NCBI RefSeq assembly: GCF_000400715.1
Contig: NZ_KE007347.1
Span: 2,080,001 to 2,144,000, forward strand
Origin: Acinetobacter genomosp. 15BJ
GTDB taxonomy: Bacteria > Pseudomonadota > Gammaproteobacteria > Pseudomonadales > Moraxellaceae
Reading direction: 5' to 3'
DNA: 64,000 nt
The notes beneath the pieces were generated by a model. It made no database searches and was not told the origin of the DNA. It worked only from the letters and a program-made list of their open reading frames with translations. A program made the position numbers and the translations under genes. How positions within the stretch are numbered: the first letter of the stretch is position 1; each line of letters starts with the position of its first letter. This document shows positions 28,042-37,272 of this stretch, one piece after another.

Positions 28042-28944
28042 TCAGAACTTTAGCGACAGACCTGCACCATAGACCCAACCCGTTTTGGAGTCACTGGCGG
28101 TTTGCCAATTGGTTTCTTTACGCCCGTTGCTATAGCCATAACCGACATCGATAAAAGGCATCACTCGATTCTTGACGATTTCATAGCGAGTTTTGATCCC
28201 CACTTCTGCATCGGCAAGGCCTGTTTTAGCGGCATACTTGGATTCATCTCGCAGTACCCATTCCATTTCCAGATATGGCTGTAGAATCAACTTTTGAGTC
28301 AGTAACAAATCTCGTTCTGTTTCCAACACAAAGCGCCATTGTTGGTCTTGTCCGACATACAGATGTGCATCGGTTTCGAAGAAATACTGCGCCATGCCGT
28401 GAAAACCGACGACACCCTCAAATTGTTCCTTATCCACCTCACGATCAGGGTTATAGCGATAATTTACCCCAGCTTGTATATCCCAAAAATCTGCAATATT
28501 CCGACTGTATAACGCAGCCAGACTTTGCTCCGACTTTTCTGACTCAGCCTTGGCATAATCAGCAATGATGAATAATTTATTTTCATCGGTTCCCACCCAA
28601 GTTTTTAACTTGGACTTGAGCGTGCCCTGCCCATCTTCATCCAACATCCATTGCGTATCTAACTGTGTCGCCTGATAGATTTGCCCACCATGCTCCTTAT
28701 AATGGCCCGCATGTTCATCTTTATTTTGCATCTGCGGGGAAATGCTTGGGCTTTGATGCTGTGAATGGTCCATCGGCATGGATGCATTCATTGTCGTGTT
28801 CTGCCGTGCCGACATATCCATTTGCATCGAGTGATCATGTCCTTCATGTGCATAGGTCAATGCGCTGAAAGAAGAGACAATGCCACCAATCGCCAATAAT
28901 TGTGTATAACGTTTCATCTTAGAAGATTGCTTAGTGATGTGCAT
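28042..28944 (-). CDS. copB: Copper resistance outer-membrane protein CopB
   Basis: A 300-residue exported protein of the PcoB/CopB family. After a signal peptide (cut near YAHEGHD) comes a His/Met-rich segment with HDHSMQMDMS and MDHSQHQ that can bind copper, then a beta-barrel domain ending in a terminal phenylalanine (GAGLSLKF). The start at 28944 follows GGAG and overlaps the copA stop by 14 bases, so translation is coupled. It acts with CopA in periplasmic and outer-membrane copper handling. Confidence 0.92.
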   Translation of the reverse strand: MHITKQSSKMKRYTQLLAIGGIVSSFSALTYAHEGHDHSMQMDMSARQNTTMNASMPMDHSQHQSPSISPQMQNKDEHAGHYKEHGGQIYQATQLDTQWMLDEDGQGTLKSKLKTWVGTDENKLFIIADYAKAESEKSEQSLAALYSRNIADFWDIQAGVNYRYNPDREVDKEQFEGVVGFHGMAQYFFETDAHLYVGQDQQWRFVLETERDLLLTQKLILQPYLEMEWVLRDESKYAAKTGLADAEVGIKTRYEIVKNRVMPFIDVGYGYSNGRKETNWQTASDSKTGWVYGAGLSLKF

Positions 28945-30781
28945 GGCTCGCTCCTTCAGATGATTGAACTGGTGTTGTTGGTGCTGCTTTGCTGTCATCC
29001 ACATTGGCGACAATTAACTTACTCATCATGCCCGCACTCATGTGATACAACAGATGACAATGGATCGCCCATTCACCGATTTCATCCGCAGTCAATAAAG
29101 CCGTAACAGTCTTACCTGGTGGTACAACCAGAGTATGTTTATTTGGCATATCTTGAGGTGCCTGACCATTTTCCAGCTGCATAAACATGCCATGTAAATG
29201 CATCGGATGCGCCATCATACTGTCATTGACAAATTTGAGTCGGATACGCTCGCCATAGCGCACGGTTAAAGGCTTAAAGTCAGGATCGCTAAATTTCTTG
29301 CCATCAATGGTCCAGATATAACGCTCCATAGTTCCCCCCAAACGAATCACCACTTCACGTTCTGCTGGGCGACTATAGCTCTCAGGCTGTGGCTTTAATG
29401 ATTGCAAATCTGCATAACTTAAAGCTTTATGACCTGCTGGCGTTGCCGCATTAGCCCAACCCTGCACGGTATCCGTGTTTGAGGTGTTCGTAGTGGCAGT
29501 TGATTGATGCTGGCTATGGTCCATATTGCTCATATTCATTTGAGCATGTGCACTATGATCCATAGCTGGCTCTGAGGTTGTTGCCGTCTTTGCCTTGTCT
29601 TGCGGCATCTGGTGCTGGCTATGATCCATATTCGCCATATTCATCTGCTGGTCTGATCCAGTATCCATTTTGCCCATATCCATCTGACCATGTGCACCAT
29701 GATCCATGCCCATATCTTCCATGGTTAATAAGGCACGTGGACGCGCTTTAGGGATCTGAACCTTTTGCATATTGGGAGTCATGCTATTGTGCAAGGAGCC
29801 AATGGCAAAGCCAGTACGGTCAATCGACTCTGCTTCAATTTGATAATGGGCCTGTTTTGGTTCAACCAATACATCATAAGTTTCGGCTGTTCCAATACGG
29901 AATTCATCCACAGGAACAGGTTTCACGGGCTGGCCATCGGCACTGACCACGGTCATTTTTAAATTGGGAATACGTACATCAAAGAAAGACATTGCTGAAG
30001 CATTGATAAAACGTAAACGTAATTTTTCACCCGCGTTAAAAGCACCGCTCCAGTTTTGCTGTGGTGTTTGACCATTGACCAAGAAGGTATAGCCATCTAC
30101 ATCGCCCATGTCGGTTTTGGCCATACGCATCTGATTCCATGCGGAACGATCTTGCCATGTGGCTTTTAAACCCTGCGTTTTAACTTGCTTCCAGACATCG
30201 CCCAGTGTTTCACGATGGTTTTGGTAGTATTCAGCAGACTTTTTCAAATTCGCCATGATCTTGTCACTTTCCGTTTCATGGAAATCCGACAACATCACCA
30301 CATAATCACGTTCAGCTTTTTCATGTGCAGCAACAGGTTGCTTGCCTTTTGGATAAATCACCAAAGCGCCATACAAACCATCTTGTTCCTGCCCTTTACT
30401 ATGTGCATGATACCAATAGGTGCCGTTTTGACGTACTTTGAAACGGTATTCAAAACTGCCATTCGGCTTGATCCCTTTGAAACCATTAAAACCAGGTACA
30501 CCATCCATTAGCCCGGGTAAAAGCAAGCCATGCCAATGTAAAGAGGTATCTTGATCTTTGAGTTGGTTATGCACATGAATGACCGCTTCATCGCCCTCTT
30601 CAAACTCTAAGAGCGGGGCGATAAATTTACCGTTTACGGTAATACGTTTGACGGGCTTGCCAGTGACATTCACCATCCCTTCATTAATGTTCAGATGGTA
30701 TTCTTTAATTGCAGCCAAAGTATAAGGCGCAAACAATAGGCTTAAGCTAGCAACAACACCAGCATATAGTTTTGAAGACAT
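28931..30781 (-). CDS. copA: Periplasmic multicopper oxidase CopA
   Basis: A 616-residue exported multicopper oxidase of the PcoA/CopA copper-resistance family. Copper ligand motifs are all visible: HWHG (near residue 102), HAHS (near 144), HPMHLHG and HCHLLYHMSAGM at the C-terminus. Between the second and third cupredoxin domains is a Met/His-rich insert with repeats of NMDHSQHQ and MDHSAHAQMNM, a copper-binding region. The N-terminal signal MSSKLYAGVVASLSLLF shows no twin arginine, unlike many CopA proteins, so Sec export is likely. It oxidises Cu(I) in the periplasm and overlaps copB. Confidence 0.94.
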   Translation of the reverse strand: MSSKLYAGVVASLSLLFAPYTLAAIKEYHLNINEGMVNVTGKPVKRITVNGKFIAPLLEFEEGDEAVIHVHNQLKDQDTSLHWHGLLLPGLMDGVPGFNGFKGIKPNGSFEYRFKVRQNGTYWYHAHSKGQEQDGLYGALVIYPKGKQPVAAHEKAERDYVVMLSDFHETESDKIMANLKKSAEYYQNHRETLGDVWKQVKTQGLKATWQDRSAWNQMRMAKTDMGDVDGYTFLVNGQTPQQNWSGAFNAGEKLRLRFINASAMSFFDVRIPNLKMTVVSADGQPVKPVPVDEFRIGTAETYDVLVEPKQAHYQIEAESIDRTGFAIGSLHNSMTPNMQKVQIPKARPRALLTMEDMGMDHGAHGQMDMGKMDTGSDQQMNMANMDHSQHQMPQDKAKTATTSEPAMDHSAHAQMNMSNMDHSQHQSTATTNTSNTDTVQGWANAATPAGHKALSYADLQSLKPQPESYSRPAEREVVIRLGGTMERYIWTIDGKKFSDPDFKPLTVRYGERIRLKFVNDSMMAHPMHLHGMFMQLENGQAPQDMPNKHTLVVPPGKTVTALLTADEIGEWAIHCHLLYHMSAGMMSKLIVANVDDSKAAPTTPVQSSEGASHAHH

Positions 30782-30851
30782 GATAATTTCCTAATCTGTT
30801 AACTTTTCAAATTGCTCTTTTCATGGATAGAAAGAGCCGAGTAAAGACAGA

Positions 30852-31277
30852 TCAGGCTTTAGGAGGGCGTAAAATCTCTTGCCAATAACCAGCAAGGTGA
30901 CGAGCCTGATAATCCGTATTGGTACGGGTACTGAGCTCTAAAAATGGCGAAGATGCTAAACTTGGACTATGTTGATCTAAGCCCAGATTAATGCTTTGAC
31001 AATGTGAGATACTATTGCAGTCCAGACAATGTTGATCGCTATGCATTTTCCCATCATGGCACTGTGCTGAACTCAGTGAGTCACTTTTCGAACTTGGCAT
31101 ATGATGATGTTGATCCATCATTTGCTGATCGTGACATGCCATAGCTGCAATTGTAGTTGAAGTATTTTGATCGGATTGAATCGCTTGAACAGCAGCAACA
31201 GCCACGCCACTTCCCCCGATGAAAAATATCATCAGGAATACAAACCACAGGCGTTTGTATCGCTTAAGAAGTTGCAC
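30852..31277 (-). CDS. His/Met/Cys-rich periplasmic protein of the copper cluster
   Basis: A 141-residue protein with an N-terminal signal anchor (WFVFLMIFFIGGSGVAVAA) and a short mature part rich in metal ligands: ACHDQQMMDQHHHM, QCHDGKMHSDQHC and CNSISHC. It ends with ILRPPKA, like DUF2946-type proteins often found next to copper genes. It is first in the leftward cluster, 70 bases upstream of copA. A role as copper-binding periplasmic protein is inferred from ligand content and neighbours. Confidence 0.75.
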   Translation of the reverse strand: MQLLKRYKRLWFVFLMIFFIGGSGVAVAAVQAIQSDQNTSTTIAAMACHDQQMMDQHHHMPSSKSDSLSSAQCHDGKMHSDQHCLDCNSISHCQSINLGLDQHSPSLASSPFLELSTRTNTDYQARHLAGYWQEILRPPKA

Positions 31278-31478
31278 TTATGTTCCTTATTCCAATCATC
31301 AAAAAAATAACTTAATGTGCCTAGGATAATTTCTTTTGCAGTTATGCACAATCATCTTTATGTTTGAATTTCGATAATTCTACTAAAACCTCGCTGCAAA
31401 CTGCTGTTTTATCAAGCTAAACGGCACATCAACAAGCGTGAGCAAAAATAAAGCAAAATGAATAAGTTAATGCACAAA

Positions 31479-31502
31479 AAAAGGACAAAAAACTGTCCTT
31501 TT
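31479..31502 (-). terminator. Terminator downstream of rpe
   Basis: AAAAGGACA pairs with TGTCCTTTT around AAAAAC, with A and T runs on both sides. Its only sensible source gene is rpe on the minus strand, 145 bases upstream, so the DnaA-box array lies in the rpe 3' untranslated region. Confidence 0.8.
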
Positions 31503-31561
31503 TTCGTCATTTTGTTGTGAATATAAACAACTGAAATCATTTTGTTTATTTTAACAACATC

Positions 31562-31630
31562 TTATCCACCTGCTTATCAACACGGTTATCCACCGAGTTA
31601 TAAACAAAGTTATCCACAAGCTTATGTGAA
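31562..31630 (+). repeat. Array of DnaA-box-like 9-mers at exact 12-bp spacing
   Basis: Six 9-mers begin at 31562, 31574, 31586, 31598, 31610 and 31622: TTATCCACC, TTATCAACA, TTATCCACC, TTATAAACA, TTATCCACA and TTATGTGAA. The fifth is the exact E. coli DnaA consensus, three differ at one base, the fourth at two and the last is degenerate. All point the same way and an AT-rich segment lies to the left. This layout fits a DnaA-binding cluster, such as a titration or auxiliary origin site; no dnaA, dnaN or gyrB gene is nearby. Confidence 0.75.
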
Positions 31631-31646
31631 TAATAGAATGAAAATA

Positions 31647-32333
31647 CTAAACTTCTTTTGCACCAACTTGTGCCAACTCTGCACGCATTTGATCAATCAC
31701 GATTTTATAGTCCGGCTGACCAAAAATCGCTGAGCCTGCAACAAACATATCTGCACCCGCTTCTGCAATTTCACGAATATTGGCCGGCCCTACACCACCA
31801 TCGACTTCCAAACGAATATCACGGCCACTGGCATCAATAATTTGACGAGCTTGGCGTAATTTTTCCAACGTCATTGGAATGAATTTTTGCCCACCAAAAC
31901 CTGGGTTGACGCTCATCAATAAAATTTGATCGACTTTATCCAATACATAATCAAGATAGTGCAACGGCGTTGCTGGATTAAACACTAGGCCTGCTTTGGC
32001 GCCACCAGCCTTAATCAACTGTAACGAACGGTCAATATGATCCGTTGCTTCTGGATGGAAGGTAATAATGTCTGCACCGGCTTCCAAGAAATCACCGATC
32101 ATACGATCAACAGGTGAAACCATCAGATGCACATCAATCGGCGCTTTGATGCCATAATTTTTCAGTGCCTTACAGATACCAGCGCCAAAGGTCAGGTTCG
32201 GTACATAGTGGTTATCCATCACATCAAAATGTACAACGTCTGCACCTGCAGCTAAAACTTTTTCTACGTCCTCACCTAAACGTGCAAAATCAGCAGATAA
32301 AATCGAAGGTGCAATTAAATAAGGCTTGGACAT
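31647..32333 (-). CDS. rpe: Ribulose-phosphate 3-epimerase
   Basis: A 228-residue TIM-barrel enzyme interconverting ribulose 5-phosphate and xylulose 5-phosphate in the pentose phosphate pathway. Diagnostic segments are [17 protein letters not shown] at the N-terminus, [18 protein letters not shown] with metal ligands, [15 protein letters not shown] and the phosphate site [10 protein letters not shown] followed by FVAGSAIFG. Length is typical. It is a single leftward gene; the DnaA-box array follows its stop codon. Confidence 0.96.
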   Translation of the reverse strand: MSKPYLIAPSILSADFARLGEDVEKVLAAGADVVHFDVMDNHYVPNLTFGAGICKALKNYGIKAPIDVHLMVSPVDRMIGDFLEAGADIITFHPEATDHIDRSLQLIKAGGAKAGLVFNPATPLHYLDYVLDKVDQILLMSVNPGFGGQKFIPMTLEKLRQARQIIDASGRDIRLEVDGGVGPANIREIAEAGADMFVAGSAIFGQPDYKIVIDQMRAELAQVGAKEV

Positions 32334-32514
32334 GGATGACCTGGCAAACTCTAAGAAAATGATGCATGCATTATAGCAAATTTAGCGGACTTAAGTCTGT
32401 TACAAAGTCATTATTAGGGCATTGCAAACTTGCAACACCACGTTGCATCTGCACTATTTTTATCTTTTCTTAGCTTTGCTATGGTATGGAGTGAAATAAC
32501 AGGATATCGAGAAC

Positions 32515-32790
32515 ATGAACAGTACGACTCAAATCACAACCACTGAAGGGAAACGAATCAGTAAGCGTTTGCTCAACCATTGGAAACATAAGTTTGAAGT
32601 CTTGGAAACCGAAACTCATTCAAAAATTTTTATGCCGACTGCCACTGTGACCCTCACACCACAGGAACAATATTTGGCTGTACTGATTGAAAACCAACAG
32701 GAAGATGTAGCGCGCCTAGAACAGGTGGTACTGGATCATTTAAACCGTATGGCGCAACAGGAATTTGTAGCTGAATGGCAGCATAGTTAA
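32515..32790 (+). CDS. DUF2218 family small protein
   Basis: A 91-residue cytoplasmic protein of the DUF2218 family, recognised by GKRISKRLLNHWKHKFEV at residues 12-29 and the closing part DVARLEQVVLDHLNRMAQQE. Family members are short, often found in iron-related or isolated contexts; function is unknown. It stands alone between divergent rpe and an OmpA lipoprotein gene, with an AGGA element upstream. Confidence 0.8.
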   Translation: MNSTTQITTTEGKRISKRLLNHWKHKFEVLETETHSKIFMPTATVTLTPQEQYLAVLIENQQEDVARLEQVVLDHLNRMAQQEFVAEWQHS

Positions 32791-32909
32791 AAAACTAGAA
32801 AAAGTGTTAAATCAGCGGGTAGATCCGTATTTCAATTCGATCTGTCCGCTTAAAATTAAAAATAGTATTTTGTTTTGGATATCATGTATGCCTTAACTAG
32901 GGAAAGCAT

Positions 32910-33917
32910 ATGAATAAGAAACTTTCATCCGTCATGTTAATGACGGCAATCATTAGCCTAACAACCATCGGCTGTAGCAAAAAACAAGAAAAGCATGAGG
33001 CTGCTGAAACAAGTGCGCCGACAACAGAACATCAATCAGCAGAAGCACAAACAAAAACAGATAGCTTCAGTATCGATCAAATTCCGATTTCAAATATTGA
33101 ACTTGGAGATTTTCCATTTATTCAACGTCCTAAAGGCTATCATTTTGCTCATCAATCCACTGAAAAGTTCGCTCAAATGGAGTTTTGGGTCGGAGATCGA
33201 TTAGAGAAAGTTGAAGGTCAGCTTTTTAATGGACGAATCGATGCGGAAGAGAATAACCAAGAAGCCTCTTTCTTGGATTTACAGCGTAATTTGGATGCGG
33301 TGATTATCAGCTTAGGTGGGAAAAAAATTACAGACAGTAAAATCCCGACAGAACTCAGCACCCAACTTTCAGAAAAATATGGCGTCGCTTATGTCGATGG
33401 ATTAGGAGATATTTATAACAATCCGACACAAAGCTATGTGATTCATCAGAATCATCGAGATATCTGGTTTCAAATCACTCAAAGTGGGCGCTCAGCGGGT
33501 TTATTGGTCTTAGAAACTCGACCAGTAGAAATAACTGCCAAAGCCCTGTCTGCAAATCAGTTAAAAACAGCTTTGGATCAAAATAATAAAGTTGATATAC
33601 GCATTAACTTTGAAACAGATAAAGCAACTCTGTTAGCAGATTCTCATGAACAAATTACCCAAATACTGAACTTATTAAAAAGTGATGATGCTCTAAAACT
33701 TGAAATTAATGGCTATACTGATAACTCGGGTGAGCCAGCGCATAATTTGAAACTCTCTCAGGCAAGAGCTCAAACTGTCGTCAAAACATTGACCGATGCA
33801 GGCATAGATCCATCCCGTTTAAAAGCGCAAGGCTTTGGCGATACCAAACCAGTTTCCAGTAACGAGAGTGACGAAGGTAAAGCAAAAAACAGAAGAGTCG
33901 AATTAGTAAAATTATAA
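32910..33917 (+). CDS. OmpA-family lipoprotein
   Basis: A 335-residue lipoprotein with lipobox TTIGC (Cys22) and a C-terminal OmpA-like peptidoglycan-binding domain (about residues 225-335): INFETDKATLLADSHEQI, ING YTDNSGEPAHNLKLSQAR in pieces, and GFGDTKPVSSNESDEGKAKN followed by RRVEL. The middle region (about 60-210) is unassigned and contains FPFIQRPKGYHF. It is probably anchored in the outer membrane and bound to peptidoglycan. Single gene. Confidence 0.88.
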   Translation: MNKKLSSVMLMTAIISLTTIGCSKKQEKHEAAETSAPTTEHQSAEAQTKTDSFSIDQIPISNIELGDFPFIQRPKGYHFAHQSTEKFAQMEFWVGDRLEKVEGQLFNGRIDAEENNQEASFLDLQRNLDAVIISLGGKKITDSKIPTELSTQLSEKYGVAYVDGLGDIYNNPTQSYVIHQNHRDIWFQITQSGRSAGLLVLETRPVEITAKALSANQLKTALDQNNKVDIRINFETDKATLLADSHEQITQILNLLKSDDALKLEINGYTDNSGEPAHNLKLSQARAQTVVKTLTDAGIDPSRLKAQGFGDTKPVSSNESDEGKAKNRRVELVKL

Positions 33918-33928
33918 TGCTCTAAAAA

Positions 33929-33988
33929 TTAGGGGCTGTTGGCATTTCAGCTACGCCTTATGTTATAGGCTCAAACAACAGCCCCTAA
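33929..33988. repeat. 60-bp element with 13-bp perfect inverted repeat
   Basis: TTAGGGGCTGTTG (33929-33941) is matched by CAACAGCCCCTAA (33976-33988) with a 34-base spacer. It lies between the convergent OmpA lipoprotein and esterase genes. It may be a bidirectional terminator or a small palindromic repeat element; no T-run follows on either side. Confidence 0.6.
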
Positions 33989-34005
33989 GAAGAATCTTTC
34001 GGTTA

Positions 34006-34845
34006 TTAATTTTTTTCTAATTGAATCGCATGAAACTGTAAATGATCATCGATAAAACTTTGAATGAAGTAATAGCCGTGATCATAGCCCTTGTGTTGGC
34101 GTAAAGTCAGGTGTTGCCCTGCATCCAGACAAGCTTGCTTAAACTTTTCAGGGTTCAATTGCGCATAGAACTGATCATCTAAACCTTGATCAATTAGAAT
34201 TTCATCAAATACACTGCCCTTTTGCTGAACCAAAGCCGTGGCGTCATGCGCGAGCCATTGTTGTTGATCAGACCCCAAATATTGAGTGAATGCCTTTTCA
34301 CCCCAAGGACAAATACTCGGCGCACAAATCGGTGCAAAAGCCGAAACCGATTTAAATTGCTCTGGGTATTTAAAAGCCAAGGTCAAAGCACCATGTCCAC
34401 CCATCGAGTGCCCCAAAATACCCATTTGGTTTTCGATCACGGGTAATTCTTGCAAGACATGCGCATATAGTTCATCAACCAGATAGGACTCCATTTGATA
34501 ATGTTCTGCCCAAGGCTGTTGCGTTGCATTGAGATAAAAGCCAGCCCCCTGACCAATATCCCAATGATCACCTTGAGCGACATCATCTCCACGTGGAGAA
34601 GTATCGGGCGTAATCAAAATCAGACTTAATCGAGCAGCCATTCGTTGCGCATGTGCTTTGATGGCAAAGGTTTCTTCGCTACAAGTCAGTCCTGCAAGAT
34701 AAAACAAAGCTGAACAAGGCTTCCCCGCTAAAGCAGCAGGAGGCATATAAACGCCCACCTTAGTACTTCCCCTTAAATGTTGAGATTCCAGCTGATAAAT
34801 CCGTTGCTCACCCTCAAAACAGCGGTTTTTTTGCAGTAGCTGCAT
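34006..34845 (-). CDS. fghA: S-formylglutathione hydrolase
   Basis: A 279-residue alpha/beta hydrolase that splits S-formylglutathione to formate and glutathione in formaldehyde detoxification. The nucleophile serine is in GHSMGGHGAL; FYLAGLTCSEETF near the N-terminus and KGYDHGYYFIQSF with the catalytic histidine are family hallmarks. I start at 34845 (MQLLQKNRCFEGE), which aligns with the usual MELIEKHxxFGG beginning; ATGs at 34854 and 34851 are alternatives. It overlaps the end of the C13 peptidase gene by 32 bases. The glutathione-dependent formaldehyde dehydrogenase partner is not in the neighbourhood. Confidence 0.92.
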   Translation of the reverse strand: MQLLQKNRCFEGEQRIYQLESQHLRGSTKVGVYMPPAALAGKPCSALFYLAGLTCSEETFAIKAHAQRMAARLSLILITPDTSPRGDDVAQGDHWDIGQGAGFYLNATQQPWAEHYQMESYLVDELYAHVLQELPVIENQMGILGHSMGGHGALTLAFKYPEQFKSVSAFAPICAPSICPWGEKAFTQYLGSDQQQWLAHDATALVQQKGSVFDEILIDQGLDDQFYAQLNPEKFKQACLDAGQHLTLRQHKGYDHGYYFIQSFIDDHLQFHAIQLEKN

Positions 34846-36259
34846 GTTCATCATCCTGTGTTTTGGTTATATCTGTTGAAGCGATATTCTGAGTTGGAAA
34901 TAAATAGGGCTCAAGCTGTGGCAGCATCAGTTCCATATTTCGCCCGATCGCCCACTGTGGCTCAGAAGGCTCTACACCCTGTGCTACTTCCCATTTAGTC
35001 ACGGTTTGCTTGGCTTGCTCAAATGCAGTTTTCATTGAATATTGTTCGCGCATCGCCAAATCAAAGAACGCTCGACCAAAATAAGTATAATCTGCTTCGT
35101 TATTACAGCCAAATGAGGTTTTATCTGCGGCAGATGCGGTAATAATTAAAGTATCGGGTGACTGTAATGCAGGAATAAAACTACCTGAATAACACGCTGA
35201 AATCACGATCACACGCCAACGAATCCCAGATTTATCCAAGGTTTCTCTTAACCATTTTGGATCAACCTGATCTAAATCCAAAGGTGCATTTTCAATTTCA
35301 AAATGATTACGCTCACCATGCGAGGTCATATACAGAAACAAGACATCACTATCCCGATTCATTTGTTGACCAATACGACGTAAAGCCAATTCCATACTGG
35401 TTTTAGAGGCAATTGGGACGTCTAAGCGTGTTGCAGGATTATTAATCAGCATAATGGAACGGCCGAAAGTTCCAAAACGCGTATCAAACTGTTCTCTTAT
35501 TCGTTCGATCTCAGATTTAAACACATCCACATAGCTATCACCCGCCACACCCATAAAATACCAATGGCTTTTGGCGATATCACCATATTGAATTTGATCC
35601 AGCGCTTTATCCAGTAAATGGCTTTGTGCATAAAAAGCATCTTCTGCAAAACTTGGTGGGGTTTCTTCGACTTTCCAAATCGGCTGATCTTTCACTGAAA
35701 GTTGCCAAACCACCATGGTCGCAATGGTTGCCACAAAAACTAAGGCTCGTTCCCACCACGGCCAGTTTAAGGCGCGTGAAAAAACCCAAATCACAGCCAA
35801 ACTTTGCCAAACAAACAACCCAACAAATAGTGGTGGCAGGAAGCCGTTATAAATACTGTCAGGAATGAAATTGAGATAGCCGTTTGAGCCCAAATACTGA
35901 ATGATGCATTGCAACAGTAGAATATTGGTATCCAGCACCAACCATAACAAGGCAGGCACCAACATCAGACGTGGCTGGTTCATGCGTTGCGAAAGAAAAA
36001 TACCGACAATGAGAGCGATGAAAGGCCAAAGTGCATAACCAATCAGACCTTGGGAGTTAAACTCTCCAACTTGGCCTGCGACTAACCAGCTATACAAAGA
36101 GTTGGTACATCCTCCTAGAATTCCCCAAATAATCAGTTGGGTAATCGAGGGATGAACGATCTGTAAGGAACGACGAGACCCGAGGAACAACCACATTCCA
36201 GCAATTTGGTTACTTTTAAAATCATGCCAGATATTAATAGAGGGTTTAAGGTCTATCAT
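34814..36259 (-). CDS. Membrane protein with C13 (legumain-type) peptidase domain
   Basis: A 481-residue protein with about five hydrophobic helices in the first 190 residues and a cysteine-peptidase domain of clan CD (family C13) from about residue 230. The catalytic histidine is in YMTSHGERNHF and the cysteine in VIVISACYSGSF, the two hallmarks of caspase/legumain folds. The domain is probably cytoplasmic or periplasmic next to the membrane; substrate unknown. Bacterial C13 proteins are little studied. It overlaps the esterase gene and likely shares its transcript. Confidence 0.85.
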   Translation of the reverse strand: MIDLKPSINIWHDFKSNQIAGMWLFLGSRRSLQIVHPSITQLIIWGILGGCTNSLYSWLVAGQVGEFNSQGLIGYALWPFIALIVGIFLSQRMNQPRLMLVPALLWLVLDTNILLLQCIIQYLGSNGYLNFIPDSIYNGFLPPLFVGLFVWQSLAVIWVFSRALNWPWWERALVFVATIATMVVWQLSVKDQPIWKVEETPPSFAEDAFYAQSHLLDKALDQIQYGDIAKSHWYFMGVAGDSYVDVFKSEIERIREQFDTRFGTFGRSIMLINNPATRLDVPIASKTSMELALRRIGQQMNRDSDVLFLYMTSHGERNHFEIENAPLDLDQVDPKWLRETLDKSGIRWRVIVISACYSGSFIPALQSPDTLIITASAADKTSFGCNNEADYTYFGRAFFDLAMREQYSMKTAFEQAKQTVTKWEVAQGVEPSEPQWAIGRNMELMLPQLEPYLFPTQNIASTDITKTQDDEHAATAKKPLF

Positions 36260-36462
36260 AAAATTCTTCGGGAGTTTCTCTTTTCAAGCCTAAACTGAAA
36301 ATATGCCATTCTAATCATTGAATGGACAGTACTTTTCCTAAAAAACGCGATGCGCGACTGTAGTGTAAGCTCGACAAGAATTTTTTAGCAATCATGCTTT
36401 TGCACTATATCACAAATCTTTACCGAGCATTGACGCAAGCCAAACAATCATTCAATTCTGAT

Positions 36463-37272
36463 TCAAATTTGACCTTTTGGAAAATATGCATCAAAACGGC
36501 AGGCATCACCTAACCATTGATGATCAGGGGCTTGATCTGCCAGATAAACTGCATGACGTGGACGCTTCACAATAACACGTTTAGCAATCTGTTGAGCCAA
36601 ATGTAGCAGCTGATCACCTAAATCCATCTCGCCATCTTCAGGTAACAACATATGCAGCAATTGCATTTGTTTTTTGACTTGTGCCTGTTTTTTGACTGCC
36701 TGTTGATTCTGATCGCGCTGTGGGAACATTGGATCTAAATACACCACATCCACCTGCTCGCCTTGCTGAGCCAATTGCTGTAAATAGGTATTAGAATCTG
36801 CATAAATCAACTGAATCCGCTGCATAGAGCTTTGCAAAAATGGATCTTGCTCAGCTTTGGCTTTGCTATATTCCAATAGCATAAACAGAATCGGATGGCG
36901 CTCAACTAAACGAACATTCGCCCCCAGATGGGCCATCAATAAACTGTCATGCCCTAAACCTGCGGTGGCATCAATTAAGGTTGGCTTTTCACCCAACTGG
37001 CAGGCTCTGGCAATCATTTCAGATTTTAGGCTGGCTCTTTTTAGGCGAGGAATTTCAGCACGCCAATCGGGCTGCATTTTCATGCCATTGGCAGCGAGAC
37101 TGAGCCCATCCTCATCCAAAACCAATGCCATGTCAGGATTCAAACGTAAAAACCGTGCATTGATCTTTTCAACTACTTGCCCGTTGAGCTGCACATTCAG
37201 TTCAGCCAAACGGGTTTGCAGTTGTTGAAACGGCTGTGCATATTCCGCTGGATACCAACATAGCATTTGCAT
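36463..37272 (-). CDS. rsmJ: 16S rRNA (guanine-1516-N2)-methyltransferase
   Basis: A 269-residue SAM-dependent methyltransferase of the RsmJ (YhiQ) family that modifies G1516 in 16S rRNA. Seen are [20 protein letters not shown] (SAM motif) and [11 protein letters not shown] (catalytic motif). The start is set by a TAATG overlap with the uppP stop at 37272; an upstream in-frame ATG would lie inside uppP. Last gene of a tsaB-uppP-rsmJ unit. Confidence 0.92.
   Translation of the reverse strand: MQMLCWYPAEYAQPFQQLQTRLAELNVQLNGQVVEKINARFLRLNPDMALVLDEDGLSLAANGMKMQPDWRAEIPRLKRASLKSEMIARACQLGEKPTLIDATAGLGHDSLLMAHLGANVRLVERHPILFMLLEYSKAKAEQDPFLQSSMQRIQLIYADSNTYLQQLAQQGEQVDVVYLDPMFPQRDQNQQAVKKQAQVKKQMQLLHMLLPEDGEMDLGDQLLHLAQQIAKRVIVKRPRHAVYLADQAPDHQWLGDACRFDAYFPKGQI

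Larger units (their letters stand above)
31278..31646. other. Intergenic region between copper cluster and rpe
   Basis: Holds the promoter of the copper cluster (left), the rpe terminator and the DnaA-box array, both listed separately. No coding gene is credible. Confidence 0.7.

Noticed and set aside
31562..31630. Chromosomal oriC
   Set aside because: DnaA boxes are present but dnaA, dnaN, recF, gyrB and other usual origin neighbours are absent, so I call it only a DnaA-box array.
31542..31733. 63-codon frame with Tyr/Pro tetrapeptide repeats
   Set aside because: The repeats result from the 12-bp DnaA-box period; the frame runs into antisense rpe and has no ribosome-binding site.
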